DNA of 64,000 bases from Prochlorococcus sp. MIT 1307 (GTDB taxonomy: Bacteria > Cyanobacteriota > Cyanobacteriia > PCC-6307 > Cyanobiaceae): contig NZ_CP139301.1 in assembly GCF_034092395.1 (NCBI RefSeq), positions 930,001-994,000 on the forward strand. Direction: 5' to 3'. The position numbers were made by a program, and so were the translations under genes. Positions within the stretch are counted from its first letter, which is position 1; each line of letters opens with the position of its first letter. Below are positions 49,236 to 59,828 of this stretch, one piece after another. The notes beneath the pieces are model-generated. The model searched no databases. It was given only the letters and a program-made list of their open reading frames with translations, and had not been told where the DNA came from.

Positions 49236-50018
49236 ATGCTTCTAGACCTCAGCGGCAAGAAGATCCTCGTAACAGGCATCGCCAATAATCGCTCCATCGC
49301 CTGGGGCATTGCTCAACAATTACATGCTGCAGGCGCTGAAATTGGAGTCACTTATCTGCCAGATGATAAGGGACGTTTTGAATCCAAAGTAAGAGAGCTA
49401 ACTGCACCACTAACCCCCAGCCTTTTTCTTCCACTAAATGTCCAAGACTCAACTCAGATAGAGGGGGTTTTCCAGGCAATAGAGAGCCAATGGGGTCAAT
49501 TAGATGGCCTAGTGCATTGCCTTGCTTTTGCAGGCAAAGAAGAATTGATAGGTGATTACAGCGCCACAACTTCCGAAGGCTTTTCAAGGGCTTTGGAAAT
49601 TAGCGCATACTCACTGGCACCCCTGTGCAAACATGCCAAACCCCTATTCAGTGAAGGAGCAGGTGTAGTCACACTGACCTATCTAGGTGCAGATAGGGCA
49701 ATCCCTAACTACAACGTCATGGGAGTCGCAAAGGCAGCTCTCGAGGCATCAGTTCGCTATCTATCGGCGGAACTAGGCCCAGAAAAAAAAGTTCGAGTTA
49801 ATGCTATAAGCGCTGGGCCAATAAGGACCTTGGCAAGCTCCGCTATCGGTGGCATCCTCGAGATGATCCATAACGTTGAAGAGAAAGCCCCATTACGTCG
49901 CACAGTGACCCAAAAAGAAGTCGGCAATACTGCAGCCTTTTTACTTAGTGATCTTGGGAGCGGTATCTCAGGACAAACTATTTATGTTGATGCAGGATAT
50001 TGCATTAACGGAATGTAA
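49236..50018 (+). CDS. fabI: Enoyl-[acyl-carrier-protein] reductase (NADH)
   Basis: Last reductive step of each fatty-acid elongation round. From the ATG at 49236 the protein is 260 residues: MLLDLSGKKILVTGIANNRS is the family N terminus, YNVMGVAKAALE carries the Tyr-Lys catalytic pair, and GPIRTLASSAIGG is the substrate loop. An upstream in-frame ATG at 49167 adds 23 residues that do not look conserved, so I reject it as start. hisB follows after 36 bp. Confidence 0.96.
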   Translation: MLLDLSGKKILVTGIANNRSIAWGIAQQLHAAGAEIGVTYLPDDKGRFESKVRELTAPLTPSLFLPLNVQDSTQIEGVFQAIESQWGQLDGLVHCLAFAGKEELIGDYSATTSEGFSRALEISAYSLAPLCKHAKPLFSEGAGVVTLTYLGADRAIPNYNVMGVAKAALEASVRYLSAELGPEKKVRVNAISAGPIRTLASSAIGGILEMIHNVEEKAPLRRTVTQKEVGNTAAFLLSDLGSGISGQTIYVDAGYCINGM

Positions 50019-50054
50019 TTTGACTGTCATCATTACTTAATCTGTAATAGGAAT

Positions 50055-50666
50055 ATGACATCTCAAAGACTTGGAAATATCCATCGCAAAACTGGCGAAA
50101 CTGACGTATTTATTCGTTTAGGACTTGATGGGAAAGGGCAATGCAATGTTGCCACTGACATTGCATTCCTTGATCACATGCTGCAGCAAATTTCTAGCCA
50201 TGGATTACTAGACCTAGAAATCAAAGCCAAGGGAGATACGCATATAGATGATCATCACACCAATGAAGATGTTGGAATTGCATTTGGTCAAGCCCTCGCT
50301 CAAGCACTAGGCAGTCGTTCTGGGATTAAGCGTTTTGGCCATTTTGTTGCGCCACTGGATGAAGCTTTAGTGCAAGTTGTTCTTGATTGCTCTGGCAGAC
50401 CGCACCTAAGCTATGGACTTGTAATTCCAACTCAAAAAATTGGAACTTATGACACCGAATTAGTCAAAGAGTTCTTCGGTGCAGTGGTGAACAATAGTGG
50501 CCTGACATTACATATTCGACAATTAGCTGGGTCTAATTCTCATCACATTGTCGAAGCATGCTTCAAGGCCTTCGCTAGAGCGCTAAGAATGGCAACGGAA
50601 TTCGACCCTCGCAGATCAGGAACTGTACCTAGTAGCAAAGGTGTCTTAGAGCAAGCTGGTGTCTAA
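50055..50666 (+). CDS. hisB: Imidazoleglycerol-phosphate dehydratase
   Basis: Histidine biosynthesis enzyme of the monofunctional type, 203 residues. Metal-binding and signature motifs are present: [44 protein letters not shown] and [19 protein letters not shown]. It is downstream of fabI on the same strand. Confidence 0.97.
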   Translation: MTSQRLGNIHRKTGETDVFIRLGLDGKGQCNVATDIAFLDHMLQQISSHGLLDLEIKAKGDTHIDDHHTNEDVGIAFGQALAQALGSRSGIKRFGHFVAPLDEALVQVVLDCSGRPHLSYGLVIPTQKIGTYDTELVKEFFGAVVNNSGLTLHIRQLAGSNSHHIVEACFKAFARALRMATEFDPRRSGTVPSSKGVLEQAGV

Positions 50667-50750
50667 GGCTAAAAGTTCTATTACCAAAGTCATTCCCTCA
50701 ATCCACCTCCTGTTTACGCGATTATTAATGATCCATGAAGTCAATCGCCT

Positions 50751-52244
50751 GTGTCTAAATCTGCCTTAAACCCTGCCACTACAAAGGTGACCAGGCATTT
50801 TGATCGACATGACTGGGCCAGTGGTTATTGCAATGTTGAAAAAGAGCTGAACAATGTCAGAGTTCAACCACTTAGAGGAACAATCCCTAAGGAACTTTGT
50901 GGATTCTTTTATCGCAATGGTCCAGGTCGCTTAGAGCGCAATGGTCAAAGAGTGCATCACCCATTTGATGGCGATGGAATGATCACCTCCTTACATTTCA
51001 AGGAAAGTCAATTAAAGCTAAGTAATCGCTTTGTGCAGACCGAAGGTTGGCAACAAGAAGAAGAGGCCGGAAAGTTCATCTATAGAGGCGTATTCGGAAC
51101 ACAAAAGCCAGGTGGTGCAATAGCAAATGCCTTTGACCTCCGTTTTAAAAACATTGCCAACACCCATGTCGTCAAGCTTGGAGACCAACTACTAGCTCTT
51201 TGGGAAGCAGCAGGACCACACGCACTTAACCCCATTACTCTTGAAACCTACGGACTTTCCAATCTCAATGGAGTCCTCAAAGAGGGAGAACCCTTTAGCG
51301 CACATCCTCGATTTGATCCTGGGCATCACGGAACTCGTCGAATGGTGACTTTTGGGGTAAAGACTGGTCCCAAAAGTACTGTTCGATTAATGGAGTTCGA
51401 AACAGAAGGGAAAAATGCTGGTCAACTTATAAGTAGTCGAAAAGACAGCTTTAATGGATTCTCATTTCTTCATGACTTCGCAATTACACCAAACTGGGCA
51501 ATCTTTTTGCAAAATGCAATTTCATTCAACCCACTGCCATTCATACTTGGGCAAAAAGGAGCTGCCCAATGTTTGTCTTCAAAACCTGGTAGCAAAGGAA
51601 AATTCTTGCTTATTCCAAGAGATTGTGGAATTTTTGCAGGACAAGAACCTAGAAGTTTCGATGCTCCAGATGGATTTGTTTTCCACCATCTAAATGCATG
51701 GGAACAAAACAAGCAAATCGTAGTTGAAAGTATTCATTATCCGGATTTCCCAGAAGTAGGACCGCAGGACGATTTTCTTACAATGAACTTTGATCAAATC
51801 CCTGCAGGAATACTCTCACGTTGTGAGATAAATCTTGCTAGTAAACAAGTCATAACTACAAGATTTAGTGATCAATGTTGTGAATTTGCTACGACAAATC
51901 CTCTAAAGCAGGGACGTCATGCTCGCTATAGCTGGATGGCAATTGCAGAACGAAAAGAAGGGTATGCGCCACTGCAAGCTATAAAGAAACTTGATTTAGT
52001 AAATCTTGAGCAATCCATTTGGAGTGCTGCACCTAGAGGGTTTGTTAGTGAACCACTAATGATTCCAAGACCCAACTCTCACGTCGAAGATGAAGGATGG
52101 ATATTGGTTTTAGTCTGGAATGGTTCACGCCGTGGAACAGATCTAGTAATACTAAATGCAAATAATCTCAAAGAAGAAGCTTTAATTGAACTACCTATTT
52201 CAATTCCACATGGGCTTCATGGAAGCTGGGTTAATGAATCCTAA
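50751..52244 (+). CDS. Carotenoid cleavage oxygenase
   Basis: A 497-residue seven-bladed beta-propeller oxygenase with a non-heme iron held by four histidines. Candidate ligands are in HPRFDPGHHGTRR, FLHDFAITPNW, FHHLNAWEQN and SIPHGLHGSW at the C terminus, and FYRNGPGRLERNG and HPFDGDGMI are strongly conserved family blocks. It probably cleaves apocarotenoids to retinal-type products, as the Synechocystis relative does; exact substrate is unknown. The start is GTG at 50751. Confidence 0.9.
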   Translation: MSKSALNPATTKVTRHFDRHDWASGYCNVEKELNNVRVQPLRGTIPKELCGFFYRNGPGRLERNGQRVHHPFDGDGMITSLHFKESQLKLSNRFVQTEGWQQEEEAGKFIYRGVFGTQKPGGAIANAFDLRFKNIANTHVVKLGDQLLALWEAAGPHALNPITLETYGLSNLNGVLKEGEPFSAHPRFDPGHHGTRRMVTFGVKTGPKSTVRLMEFETEGKNAGQLISSRKDSFNGFSFLHDFAITPNWAIFLQNAISFNPLPFILGQKGAAQCLSSKPGSKGKFLLIPRDCGIFAGQEPRSFDAPDGFVFHHLNAWEQNKQIVVESIHYPDFPEVGPQDDFLTMNFDQIPAGILSRCEINLASKQVITTRFSDQCCEFATTNPLKQGRHARYSWMAIAERKEGYAPLQAIKKLDLVNLEQSIWSAAPRGFVSEPLMIPRPNSHVEDEGWILVLVWNGSRRGTDLVILNANNLKEEALIELPISIPHGLHGSWVNES

Positions 52245-52288
52245 GAATAGAAAAATAAGTTGCTGCTAATTAATAGTCTTAAACTTGG

Positions 52289-52891
52289 TCAAAGTTGAAG
52301 AAGGTTTGTTAAGCCTGGCTTAAGCAAAGCAAAGGCCCTACCTCTATGACTTAATAACTGTTTTTTTTCTATTCCCATTTCTGCAAAAGTTAACCCTGTA
52401 TCTAAAACTTCAAATATTGGATCATAACCAAAACCTTTTGACCCTCTTGGTTTATTAGTGATCAATCCTTCACACCTCCCTTCCACCTCTAGCAAAATCT
52501 CATTGTTCGGGGAAGCAATGCAAATAGCAGAGCTAAAGTGAGCAGAGCGATTTTTACAAGTTTCCATTTCTCTGAGCAAACGACTAATTCGTCCTTCATC
52601 AGTACTGGCATATCGTGCTGAATGCACACCTGGAGCACCGGCCAAGTGATCCACGCTTAATCCAGAGTCATCTGCCAAAGAACATTTGCCAGTGGCATTT
52701 GCAACAGCCAGTGCCTTTAAACGTGCATTTTCAAGAAAAGTATTCCCTGTCTCTTCGACATGCAACCCCTCAGGCTGCCCATGAATAGTTAAAGGGAAAT
52801 CAGCCAAAAGCCTTCTAAATTCATAGATCTTCCCAACATTTCCACTGGCAATAACCAGACAAGATTTCAAATATTTGGTTTGCTCATGCAT
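52289..52891 (-). CDS. rdgB: dITP/XTP pyrophosphatase
   Basis: House-cleaning Ham1/RdgB enzyme hydrolysing non-canonical purine nucleotides. The 200-residue protein shows LVIASGNVGKIYEFRRLL, LADDSGLSVDHLAGAPGVHS, ARYAS, GSKGFGYDPIFEV and LSHRGRAFALLK. I use the ATG at 52891, which overlaps the end of the upstream pgm gene by 8 bases; the longer frame to 52954 lies inside pgm. Confidence 0.95.
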   Translation of the reverse strand: MHEQTKYLKSCLVIASGNVGKIYEFRRLLADFPLTIHGQPEGLHVEETGNTFLENARLKALAVANATGKCSLADDSGLSVDHLAGAPGVHSARYASTDEGRISRLLREMETCKNRSAHFSSAICIASPNNEILLEVEGRCEGLITNKPRGSKGFGYDPIFEVLDTGLTFAEMGIEKKQLLSHRGRAFALLKPGLTNLLQL

Positions 52892-54344
52892 TTTCGGCGA
52901 GTTGTTTTGCCCAGTGAAGTGCTTGATCAACTTTTTCTTTCGTAGGCGCCTCACAATAAATTCTTAAGAGAGGTTCAGTACCTGAAAACCTGAACATCAC
53001 CCAATGCATTACATCTAGTCTGAGCTTCACACCATCAATCCTAATGACATCTTTTACTTGTTGCCCTAGAACATTGGAAGGAGGTGTGGCTTGAAGAAAA
53101 GCTTCTAAACGCTTTCTTATATCTAAATTTTTAAGCCGCAGATCGATACGTTCATAGTGACTTGCTCCAAAGCGGCCTTGAAGTTCATCTAATCTTTCGG
53201 CAAGGGTCTGCCTAGATTCAGTTAATGCCTCCAACAAAAGCAAGCAGGCAAACAATGCATCACGTTCGGGCAAATGACTACCAAAGCCAATACCTCCAGA
53301 CTCTTCACCCCCTATAAGTACATCTTTAATAAGCATTTCAGAAGCAATGTACTTAAATCCAACTGGCAGCTCAAGGACTTCACGGCCTAAATCTTCTGCC
53401 ACTAAACGCATCAAATCAGAACCACTAACAGTTTTTATGACACATCCTGGCAATTGTCTAACCCTTGCAAGGTGATCTATTAGAAGCGGAATAAGCAGCT
53501 GAGTACTACAAAACCTCCCCTTTTCATCAATAGCAGCGATTCGGTCACCATCTCCATCAAAAACAACTCCTAAAGCTGATTGCCCCTTTAAGGCCGATGC
53601 TTTCACACGCTCAATAAGCTTTTTTAAATATGGAGCTAGAGGCTCAGGAGGATTTCCACCAAATAAAGGGTCACGTTCTCCTCGGATTTCAGAGACAAGT
53701 TGATTCCGATCTGCCTCCAAAAGCTCGGCTATACAACCTGCAGCAGATCCATGCATTGGATCAACAATAACTTTCAGCCCCATTGCCTTAAGCCCCCTGG
53801 TCAATGAAGAAATATCTGCTTTTTTTCGTAGCCCATCTAGGTGCTCTTTTCGTCCATCAAATCTTTGAGTCTTCCCCTCAATAGGAGTCGTAATACCTCC
53901 CACAGAGAGTCTCTTCTCAACAGCCTCAGTAAAATCTCCTTCTACTGAACCACCCAGAGGCCCTTTAATCTTCAATCCAAGCCATTCAGGTGGATTATGA
54001 CTAGCAGTTATGACCAATGCACCCAAAGCCTGATATTTGACGACTGCCCAACTGCAAGACGGAGTAGGGACTGGCGTTGTAGTTAGCAGGGGGTCTAAAT
54101 CACAGCCTCTTACAGCAGAAGCAATGGCCTCTGCAAATTCAGATGCCAGGAACCGATGATCATATCCAATTACAATCACTCGGCTCTTTAAACCTAGGGG
54201 TGCTCGAAAGGCCAACTCTCGTGCAGCAGCAGCAGCAACAATTAGAAGCCTCTCAAGGGTGATATCAACCCCTAAAACCCCGCGCCATCCATCCGTCCCA
54301 AATTTAATAGGCGAGGCATATAGCCGCAGTGGGTTTTTTTCCAT
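52884..54344 (-). CDS. Phosphoglucomutase/phosphomannomutase
   Basis: Alpha-D-phosphohexomutase, 486 residues, interconverting hexose 1- and 6-phosphates for glycogen and sugar-nucleotide metabolism. It has FGTDGWRGV near the N terminus, the phosphoserine loop VITASHNPPEW (S115), the metal-binding VFDGDGDRIAAID, the sugar-binding GGEESGGIGFG and the phosphate-binding RFSGTEPLLRIYCE. Whether glucose or mannose is preferred is not clear. It is upstream of, and overlaps, rdgB. Confidence 0.94.
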   Translation of the reverse strand: MEKNPLRLYASPIKFGTDGWRGVLGVDITLERLLIVAAAAARELAFRAPLGLKSRVIVIGYDHRFLASEFAEAIASAVRGCDLDPLLTTTPVPTPSCSWAVVKYQALGALVITASHNPPEWLGLKIKGPLGGSVEGDFTEAVEKRLSVGGITTPIEGKTQRFDGRKEHLDGLRKKADISSLTRGLKAMGLKVIVDPMHGSAAGCIAELLEADRNQLVSEIRGERDPLFGGNPPEPLAPYLKKLIERVKASALKGQSALGVVFDGDGDRIAAIDEKGRFCSTQLLIPLLIDHLARVRQLPGCVIKTVSGSDLMRLVAEDLGREVLELPVGFKYIASEMLIKDVLIGGEESGGIGFGSHLPERDALFACLLLLEALTESRQTLAERLDELQGRFGASHYERIDLRLKNLDIRKRLEAFLQATPPSNVLGQQVKDVIRIDGVKLRLDVMHWVMFRFSGTEPLLRIYCEAPTKEKVDQALHWAKQLAENA

Positions 54345-54397
54345 GACTAAGGGTTAGATGAGCTTGAAGTAAAAGGCAAGGAACTTAACGTCGAGAT

Positions 54398-55867
54398 ATG
54401 GATATGAACTTTCAAAGCTCGAATATCATTACTGATCGTTTGTTGCGAAGTTGGGTTCGCTGCAAGCGCAAAGCTTGGCTGGATCGATTTGGTAATCAAA
54501 CAAAACGAGTTTGGTCTGCTCATAGGGCTCTTCAGTTAGATCACCAGCAAAGGTGCTTAGCTGAACTACTGCCCATGAAAGCTGGGAAAGGATTAAGGGC
54601 GTGTCAACAGGGCAAGAAAGGAGTCATAGGCTTGCGACTAAAAGGTGTAGGGCCATCAGGTGAATTGTTAGAAGCACATCCCCCATTACTTGAACGAATG
54701 GGAGGAGAGTGTAAATGGGGAAAATATGTTTATAGACCAGTCCTGACTCGGCAAGGGCGAAAAATCACACGAGAGCACCGCCTAACTTTGTGCTTTGTTG
54801 GCCTATTACTAGAGCAAGTTCAAAAAGCATCAGTCACTCAAGGAGTAATTGTTTCAAAAGCAGGCGAATATCTAGAGCGACAAACAATTTCATTATCTGA
54901 AAAGCTGCAAGATCAACTCAAGGTTGCTCTTATCAAGCTAAATGCAGATCTGAAAAGGGATGAAATCCCACAAATCACATCAGATCGCCGCAAATGCTCG
55001 CTTTGCTCATGGAGAGGAATTTGCAACAACGAAGCATCTGAACAAGGTCAATTAAGTGAAATAAGTGGGATAGGGGCTAAGCGAGAACAAATGTTGCAAG
55101 AACTTGGCATCAACAAACTTCAGGACTTAGCAAAAACCAATCCTCAAGTACTTAGCAAAAGTCTTAACCGTTTTGGAGAACAACATGCGGCAATTGCCCA
55201 TCAACTTGTAGCTCAAGCAGAAGCACAACACACTGGAAAGGAAAAAAGATTATCTAGACTTCAAGCCTTACCAGAGCTTATTAATGCTCCTGGTGTGTTG
55301 TTGTACGACATAGAGGCCGATCCAGACAATCATGATGACTTCCTTCATGGATTTGTTCGCTTAAACCGAAGAAATAATGGAGAGTGGGACTTACAAGCCG
55401 CCAAATACCAACCAATCCTTACGCTCAGTGACCATGGAGAAGATATTTGCTGGAAAAGAATTAACCGCAAACTGGCCTTTTTCAAAGACTGGCCCATTCT
55501 TCATTATGGTGAAACTGAATCTAGAAGCATTTTGAGCCTAGCCAAAAGGCAAGGCGCGCAAGACATTGAACTGAAGGAACTGAGAAAGCGTTTTATCGAC
55601 ATCCATGCTCGTTTAAGACTCTACTGGCTCCTGCCATTAAATAGCTATGGATTAAAAACAGTCGCGAGTTGGACAAATTTCCAATGGAGTCATGCAGGAG
55701 CAGAAGGTGCAAGGGCACTGATGTGGTGGAGACAATGGAAAGGGGCCGGAGACAAAAAAAGAGGCCATATAAATGCCTTGAAATGGCTACTTAAATACAA
55801 CCATGACGATTGCCTCGCAACTTGGTCAGTTGCATCATGGCTTTTAAAGCAAGACTCTTTTGATTAA
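54398..55867 (+). CDS. RecB-like nuclease, TM0106 family
   Basis: A 489-residue protein of the TM0106-type RecB-family putative nucleases. A Cys-rich element RRKCSLCSWRGICNNEA (about 200-215), possibly for an iron-sulfur cluster, is followed by a helix-hairpin-helix stretch (SEISGIGAKREQMLQELGIN) and an RNase H-like domain with acidic residues in LLYDIEADPDNHDDF and DCLATWSVASW. The N-terminal start (LLRSWVRCKRKAWLDRFG) also carries Cys. The biological role is unknown. Confidence 0.85.
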   Translation: MDMNFQSSNIITDRLLRSWVRCKRKAWLDRFGNQTKRVWSAHRALQLDHQQRCLAELLPMKAGKGLRACQQGKKGVIGLRLKGVGPSGELLEAHPPLLERMGGECKWGKYVYRPVLTRQGRKITREHRLTLCFVGLLLEQVQKASVTQGVIVSKAGEYLERQTISLSEKLQDQLKVALIKLNADLKRDEIPQITSDRRKCSLCSWRGICNNEASEQGQLSEISGIGAKREQMLQELGINKLQDLAKTNPQVLSKSLNRFGEQHAAIAHQLVAQAEAQHTGKEKRLSRLQALPELINAPGVLLYDIEADPDNHDDFLHGFVRLNRRNNGEWDLQAAKYQPILTLSDHGEDICWKRINRKLAFFKDWPILHYGETESRSILSLAKRQGAQDIELKELRKRFIDIHARLRLYWLLPLNSYGLKTVASWTNFQWSHAGAEGARALMWWRQWKGAGDKKRGHINALKWLLKYNHDDCLATWSVASWLLKQDSFD

Positions 55868-55876
55868 AAAAAGTCT

Positions 55877-56728
55877 TCAATCTCCTTTGGGAAGAGCGAC
55901 AAAGCCCAGAGGCATTTTAATCCTCATAGTCCTTAAATCTTTCTCAAGAAAAAGCTCTTCTTCTAACAAAACCGAACGTTTTAACATTGCCAAGCCATAG
56001 CTGCAATCTCTTACTGAATCAATCACCGAAGAAGTAACTAAACCGACACTCTCCTTAGTATCTAAATTTGAAAAAGCTTTAACTATCCTTTCCCCAACGG
56101 AAATTTTACCGTCACATTCCCAAAATCTAAGTTCCTGTTTCACCTTGCCCAAATTAGCCAATTTCGCCAATGTTTCTTGTCCTAAATAACAGCCTTTATT
56201 GAGACTGATCAAATCGAACAAACCCAATTCATAAGGGTTATTTTCTCCATTTAACTCACCCTTTGAAATTGGCAACCCCTGCTCTATTCTCCATCTCTCA
56301 AAATTTTCTGGAGCTGCCGATTCAAAAGGCTTTAGTTCATTTGGTAAGGATTGATCAGGGTATAGCCAAGACACCTCATTAAACCTTTGGGGATTGGGAG
56401 AGGCCAAATATTGGACTCTCCTTATAGTGCTCAGAGGCTTTATCTGTACTTGATCAGCTGGGAATATGACCTGATCAAATCCTTTCACTAACTTTTCAGC
56501 ATCTCCTCCAAGGATCAAAATCTCTGCCCCCTCATCCAACAAGCGAATTTCCAATAAGGCCCTAACTCGACCTGTACTACTCAACCAACAGCCATGAACA
56601 AATGTATCTGGATTGGCACTTAAACAATCTACGGTTGTCTGTCCATGGAGAAAAGATCTAGTCCCTCTACCCTCAAGCCTCAGAAGAGGCATCATTTGAT
56701 CCCAAAGAAGTTTTCTATTTCTAGTCAT
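55877..56728 (-). CDS. ygfZ: YgfZ/GcvT-like folate-binding protein
   Basis: A 283-residue tetrahydrofolate-binding protein of the YgfZ/IBA57 family, which helps repair or mature iron-sulfur clusters. The diagnostic [20 protein letters not shown] motif is present, with [20 protein letters not shown] near the N terminus. It overlaps the upstream pyrE stop codon by four bases (ATGA-type). Confidence 0.91.
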   Translation of the reverse strand: MTRNRKLLWDQMMPLLRLEGRGTRSFLHGQTTVDCLSANPDTFVHGCWLSSTGRVRALLEIRLLDEGAEILILGGDAEKLVKGFDQVIFPADQVQIKPLSTIRRVQYLASPNPQRFNEVSWLYPDQSLPNELKPFESAAPENFERWRIEQGLPISKGELNGENNPYELGLFDLISLNKGCYLGQETLAKLANLGKVKQELRFWECDGKISVGERIVKAFSNLDTKESVGLVTSSVIDSVRDCSYGLAMLKRSVLLEEELFLEKDLRTMRIKMPLGFVALPKGD

Positions 56729-57309
56729 TGCATAAATGAATTTGCCCTTAACTCAATCTCCTTAAGTAGAAAAAGACTAATCAGATCTAAGCCTTCATTC
56801 TTCATTGCAACATCTCCTCCTTCCTGACGATCGATAATAGTGACAACACGCTTAACGCAAAAACCAGCCTCTCGTATTTGATTAACTGCTTTCAAAGAAG
56901 ATCCACCTGTTGTCACTACATCCTCGAGAATTGTTACTAAAGAGCCTTTTGGAGGAAGAGGGCCTTCAAGCCAAGCACCTGTTCCATGCCCTTTGGCCTC
57001 CTTTCTAACTATAAGACCGTCGAGAGAGCGTCCCATTTGTGCTGCCTTCATCACTACACCACTAACAAGAGGATCAGCTCCCAGGGTTAAGCCTGCGACA
57101 GATAAAGCATCATCCTGTACTTGATCCAAAAGCAAAGTACTTATCAGTGAAAGGCCCACACCACTAAGGCTTACAGGCTTGCAATTGACATAATGAGCAC
57201 TTTTTCGGCCAGAAGCCAGCGTGAAATCCCCAGAACGATATGCTCCTCCTGCAAGCATGTTGAGAAGTTTGTCTTTACAAGCCTCCTTAGTTGTGGGGAG
57301 AGCAACCAT
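56725..57309 (-). CDS. pyrE: Orotate phosphoribosyltransferase
   Basis: Pyrimidine synthesis enzyme joining orotate to PRPP. The 194-residue protein has [20 protein letters not shown], the flexible-loop [11 protein letters not shown] and the PRPP-binding motif [18 protein letters not shown]. It is first of the pyrE-ygfZ pair. Confidence 0.96.
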   Translation of the reverse strand: MVALPTTKEACKDKLLNMLAGGAYRSGDFTLASGRKSAHYVNCKPVSLSGVGLSLISTLLLDQVQDDALSVAGLTLGADPLVSGVVMKAAQMGRSLDGLIVRKEAKGHGTGAWLEGPLPPKGSLVTILEDVVTTGGSSLKAVNQIREAGFCVKRVVTIIDRQEGGDVAMKNEGLDLISLFLLKEIELRANSFMQ

Positions 57310-57418
57310 AGTGACTAATGGGTTTCAGAATCATTTCCTAGTTTGGTATAAACAACCGTAATTGTTATTTCTGCAAGGTCTTCATTATTATCAAGCAACT
57401 TTGATAGATCCAACATAA

Positions 57419-57491
57419 GGGGGTCTAGCAATCTGGTGAATGCACCGAACTCATAATTCGGCTAAGGCGAGTTCGATCCTCGCGACCCCCA
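57419..57491 (+). tRNA. tRNA-Met, elongator (anticodon CAT)
   Basis: A cloverleaf with acceptor GGGGGTC/GACCCCC, D arm AGCAATCTGGTGAATGC, anticodon stem CCGAA/TTCGG around loop CTCATAA and T arm GCGAGTTCGATCCTCGC. The anticodon CAT and fully paired first acceptor base suggest elongator Met rather than initiator; a lysidine-modified Ile tRNA cannot be fully excluded by eye. Confidence 0.93.
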
Positions 57492-57503
57492 TCAAACCCA
57501 TTA

Positions 57504-58790
57504 ATGAGACTGCTAATCCTAGGATTATTGCTTGTTCTACCAGCATTTTTTGCTGCTGGAGAAGTCTCTCTGTTGCGACTACGACCTAGCCGTGTACAAC
57601 GTTTAGTCGAAGAAAGGAAACCAGGAGCAAAAGCAATTAATCGGCTTCAGCGTCGCTTGCGAAGAGCTTTAATGGTTTCACAACTAGGCGGAACTCTTGC
57701 TTTAGTAACTCTTGGATGGATAGGTAGGGGGCTAAGCGCCCGCTGGTGGCCTAATGAACAGCCAGCAAGTCGAATCTGGGATCTGAGTCTCTTCCTTGTA
57801 ATAGTTCTTCTGGCGACAATAATTGCTGGCTTTCTTCCAAAAGCGCTAGTTCTTAATAGACCAGACACCGCAGCTCTTCATCTAGCGCCTCTTCTAGAAG
57901 CTGTCATGAGAGCCTTGGCTCCAGCACTCGCGCTCCTAGAGGCATTCACATCACTACTACTGCGTTTAGTTGGCTTAAATGCGAAATGGGATTCATTAGT
58001 ACCAGCATTATCCGCAGAGGAGTTAGAAACCCTTATTGAAACAGGTGGTGTAACTGGGCTACGTCCTGATGAACAAAACATTCTTGAAGGTGTTTTTGCA
58101 CTACGAGATACTCAGGTCCGAGAAGTAATGGTGCCTAGATCAAGAATGGTCACCCTCTCATTGGATGTTCAATTTGCAGAACTAATGCAAGAGGTCCACC
58201 GTACTCGTCATGCTCGGTTCTTAGTAATAGGCGACTCTTTAGATGAGGTAAAAGGAGTTCTAGATCTCAGAGAACTCGCCGAACATATTTCCAAAGGAAC
58301 ATTAAAAGCAAATACACCACTTAGGCCCTATCTAAAACCCGCCAAAATGGTTCTTGAGGCAAGCACGCTAGCTGAACTTTTACCACTATTCCGTAGTGGT
58401 AATCCTCTCCTTGTAGTGGTAGATGAGCATGGCGGAACAGAAGGACTTGTCACTGCTGCAGATTTGACAGGTGAAATAGTGGGTGACGAGCTACAGGCAG
58501 ATAAAGAAGAAACACCTTTAAAAGCTTTAGAAGGTCAACATGGGCAATGGGTAGCCACAGGAGATTTTGAGATTCTTGAACTAAACCGACAATTAAACAT
58601 TGATTTACCGGAATCTGCTGATCACCACACACTCGCTGGATTTGTTCTTGAGAAACTCCAACATGTTCCTGTATCAGGAGAAACCTTCATATACAAAAAT
58701 GTTCAATTTGAAATCTGCTCTATGAAAGGCCCAAGAATAGATCTTGTAAAACTGATATTTACCACAAATGCTCAAGAGGGAAATCAATAG
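57504..58790 (+). CDS. CNNM/CorC-type membrane protein with CBS domains
   Basis: A 428-residue protein. A DUF21 membrane domain of four hydrophobic helices (about 1-165; LLILGLLLVLPAFFAAGEVS) is followed by a CBS pair (about 195-320; REVMVPRSRMVTLSLDV, FLVIGDSLDEVKGVLDLREL, GNPLLVVVDEHGGTEGLVTA) and a CorC_HlyC domain at the C terminus. These proteins, often annotated hemolysins, are probably Mg/Co or other cation transporters or efflux regulators. It starts 12 bp after tRNA-Met. Confidence 0.9.
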   Translation: MRLLILGLLLVLPAFFAAGEVSLLRLRPSRVQRLVEERKPGAKAINRLQRRLRRALMVSQLGGTLALVTLGWIGRGLSARWWPNEQPASRIWDLSLFLVIVLLATIIAGFLPKALVLNRPDTAALHLAPLLEAVMRALAPALALLEAFTSLLLRLVGLNAKWDSLVPALSAEELETLIETGGVTGLRPDEQNILEGVFALRDTQVREVMVPRSRMVTLSLDVQFAELMQEVHRTRHARFLVIGDSLDEVKGVLDLRELAEHISKGTLKANTPLRPYLKPAKMVLEASTLAELLPLFRSGNPLLVVVDEHGGTEGLVTAADLTGEIVGDELQADKEETPLKALEGQHGQWVATGDFEILELNRQLNIDLPESADHHTLAGFVLEKLQHVPVSGETFIYKNVQFEICSMKGPRIDLVKLIFTTNAQEGNQ

Positions 58791-58823
58791 TCGATAATCA
58801 ATCAGAACAACAATATCTATCGA

Positions 58824-59828
58824 ATGACTCCACCAATGATTCCAGTAAAGGTTGGAGTTATAGGTGTAGGCAACATGGGATGGCATCATGCCAGAGTCCT
58901 TAGTCTTTTAAAAGATGCCGAGCTAATTGGTGTTGCCGACCCAGACAAAGAAAGAGGCCTCCTGGCTACTCAGCAGTTTGGATGTAAATGGTTTGCGGAC
59001 TATCAAACACTTTTAAAGGAAGTAGAAGCAGTATGTATTGCCGTGCCTACTTTGCTTCATCACAAAGTAGGCATTGAATGTCTTCAAGCAACTAAACATG
59101 TATTAATCGAAAAACCAATCGCGGCAAGTCAAGAAGAAGCTTCTTCATTAATCAAAGCAGCCAGTAAAGCTAGTCGATTACTACAAGTAGGCCACATCGA
59201 AAGATTTAACCCAGCATTTCGAGAATTAATCAAAGTAGTAGCCAACGAAGAAGTTGTAGTACTAGAAGCTCGCCGACATAGCCCTAATGCAGATCGTGCA
59301 AATGATGTTTCGGTAGTACTCGACCTGATGATCCATGACCTGGATCTAATTCTGGAGTTAGCGCAGGCACCCGTTGTGAAATTATCTGCAGTTGGAGGGC
59401 GCAGCACTGATGGACCTATCGATTATGTAAATGCCACCCTTGGTTTCAATAATGGAGTTATTGCAAGTCTGAGTGCAAGCAAAATGAGTCACAGAAAAAT
59501 TCGAAGTTTAAGCGCACATTGCAGAGGGAGCCTTGTTGAAACGGACTTTTTAAACCACACGCTCCAAATTCATCGTCGTGCTCATGAGTGGTACTCAGCA
59601 GACCATGGGGAATTGTTATACCGAAATGATGGTTTCGTTGAAGAAGTAAGTACAACCTCAATCGAGCCTCTTTATGCGGAGCTGGAACATTTTCTGCAAT
59701 GTGTAAGAGGACGAGAAAAGCCTGCTGTAGATGGCCAACAAGCTTCAAGGGCCCTAAAACTTGCAGATTTAATAGAGAAAGCAGTTGAAGAACCTCAACG
59801 AGAACTTTGTCTAGAAGATTGGGTATAA
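58824..59828 (+). CDS. Gfo/Idh/MocA-family oxidoreductase
   Basis: A 334-residue NAD(P)-dependent sugar or inositol dehydrogenase-type protein. It has an N-terminal Rossmann motif KVGVIGVGNMGWHHARVL, the family EKPIAASQEEA motif and the catalytic-region MIHDLDLILELA. An ATG 12 bases later (MIPVKVGV) is an equally plausible start. The substrate is unknown. It follows the CBS-domain gene after 33 bp. Confidence 0.88.
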   Translation: MTPPMIPVKVGVIGVGNMGWHHARVLSLLKDAELIGVADPDKERGLLATQQFGCKWFADYQTLLKEVEAVCIAVPTLLHHKVGIECLQATKHVLIEKPIAASQEEASSLIKAASKASRLLQVGHIERFNPAFRELIKVVANEEVVVLEARRHSPNADRANDVSVVLDLMIHDLDLILELAQAPVVKLSAVGGRSTDGPIDYVNATLGFNNGVIASLSASKMSHRKIRSLSAHCRGSLVETDFLNHTLQIHRRAHEWYSADHGELLYRNDGFVEEVSTTSIEPLYAELEHFLQCVRGREKPAVDGQQASRALKLADLIEKAVEEPQRELCLEDWV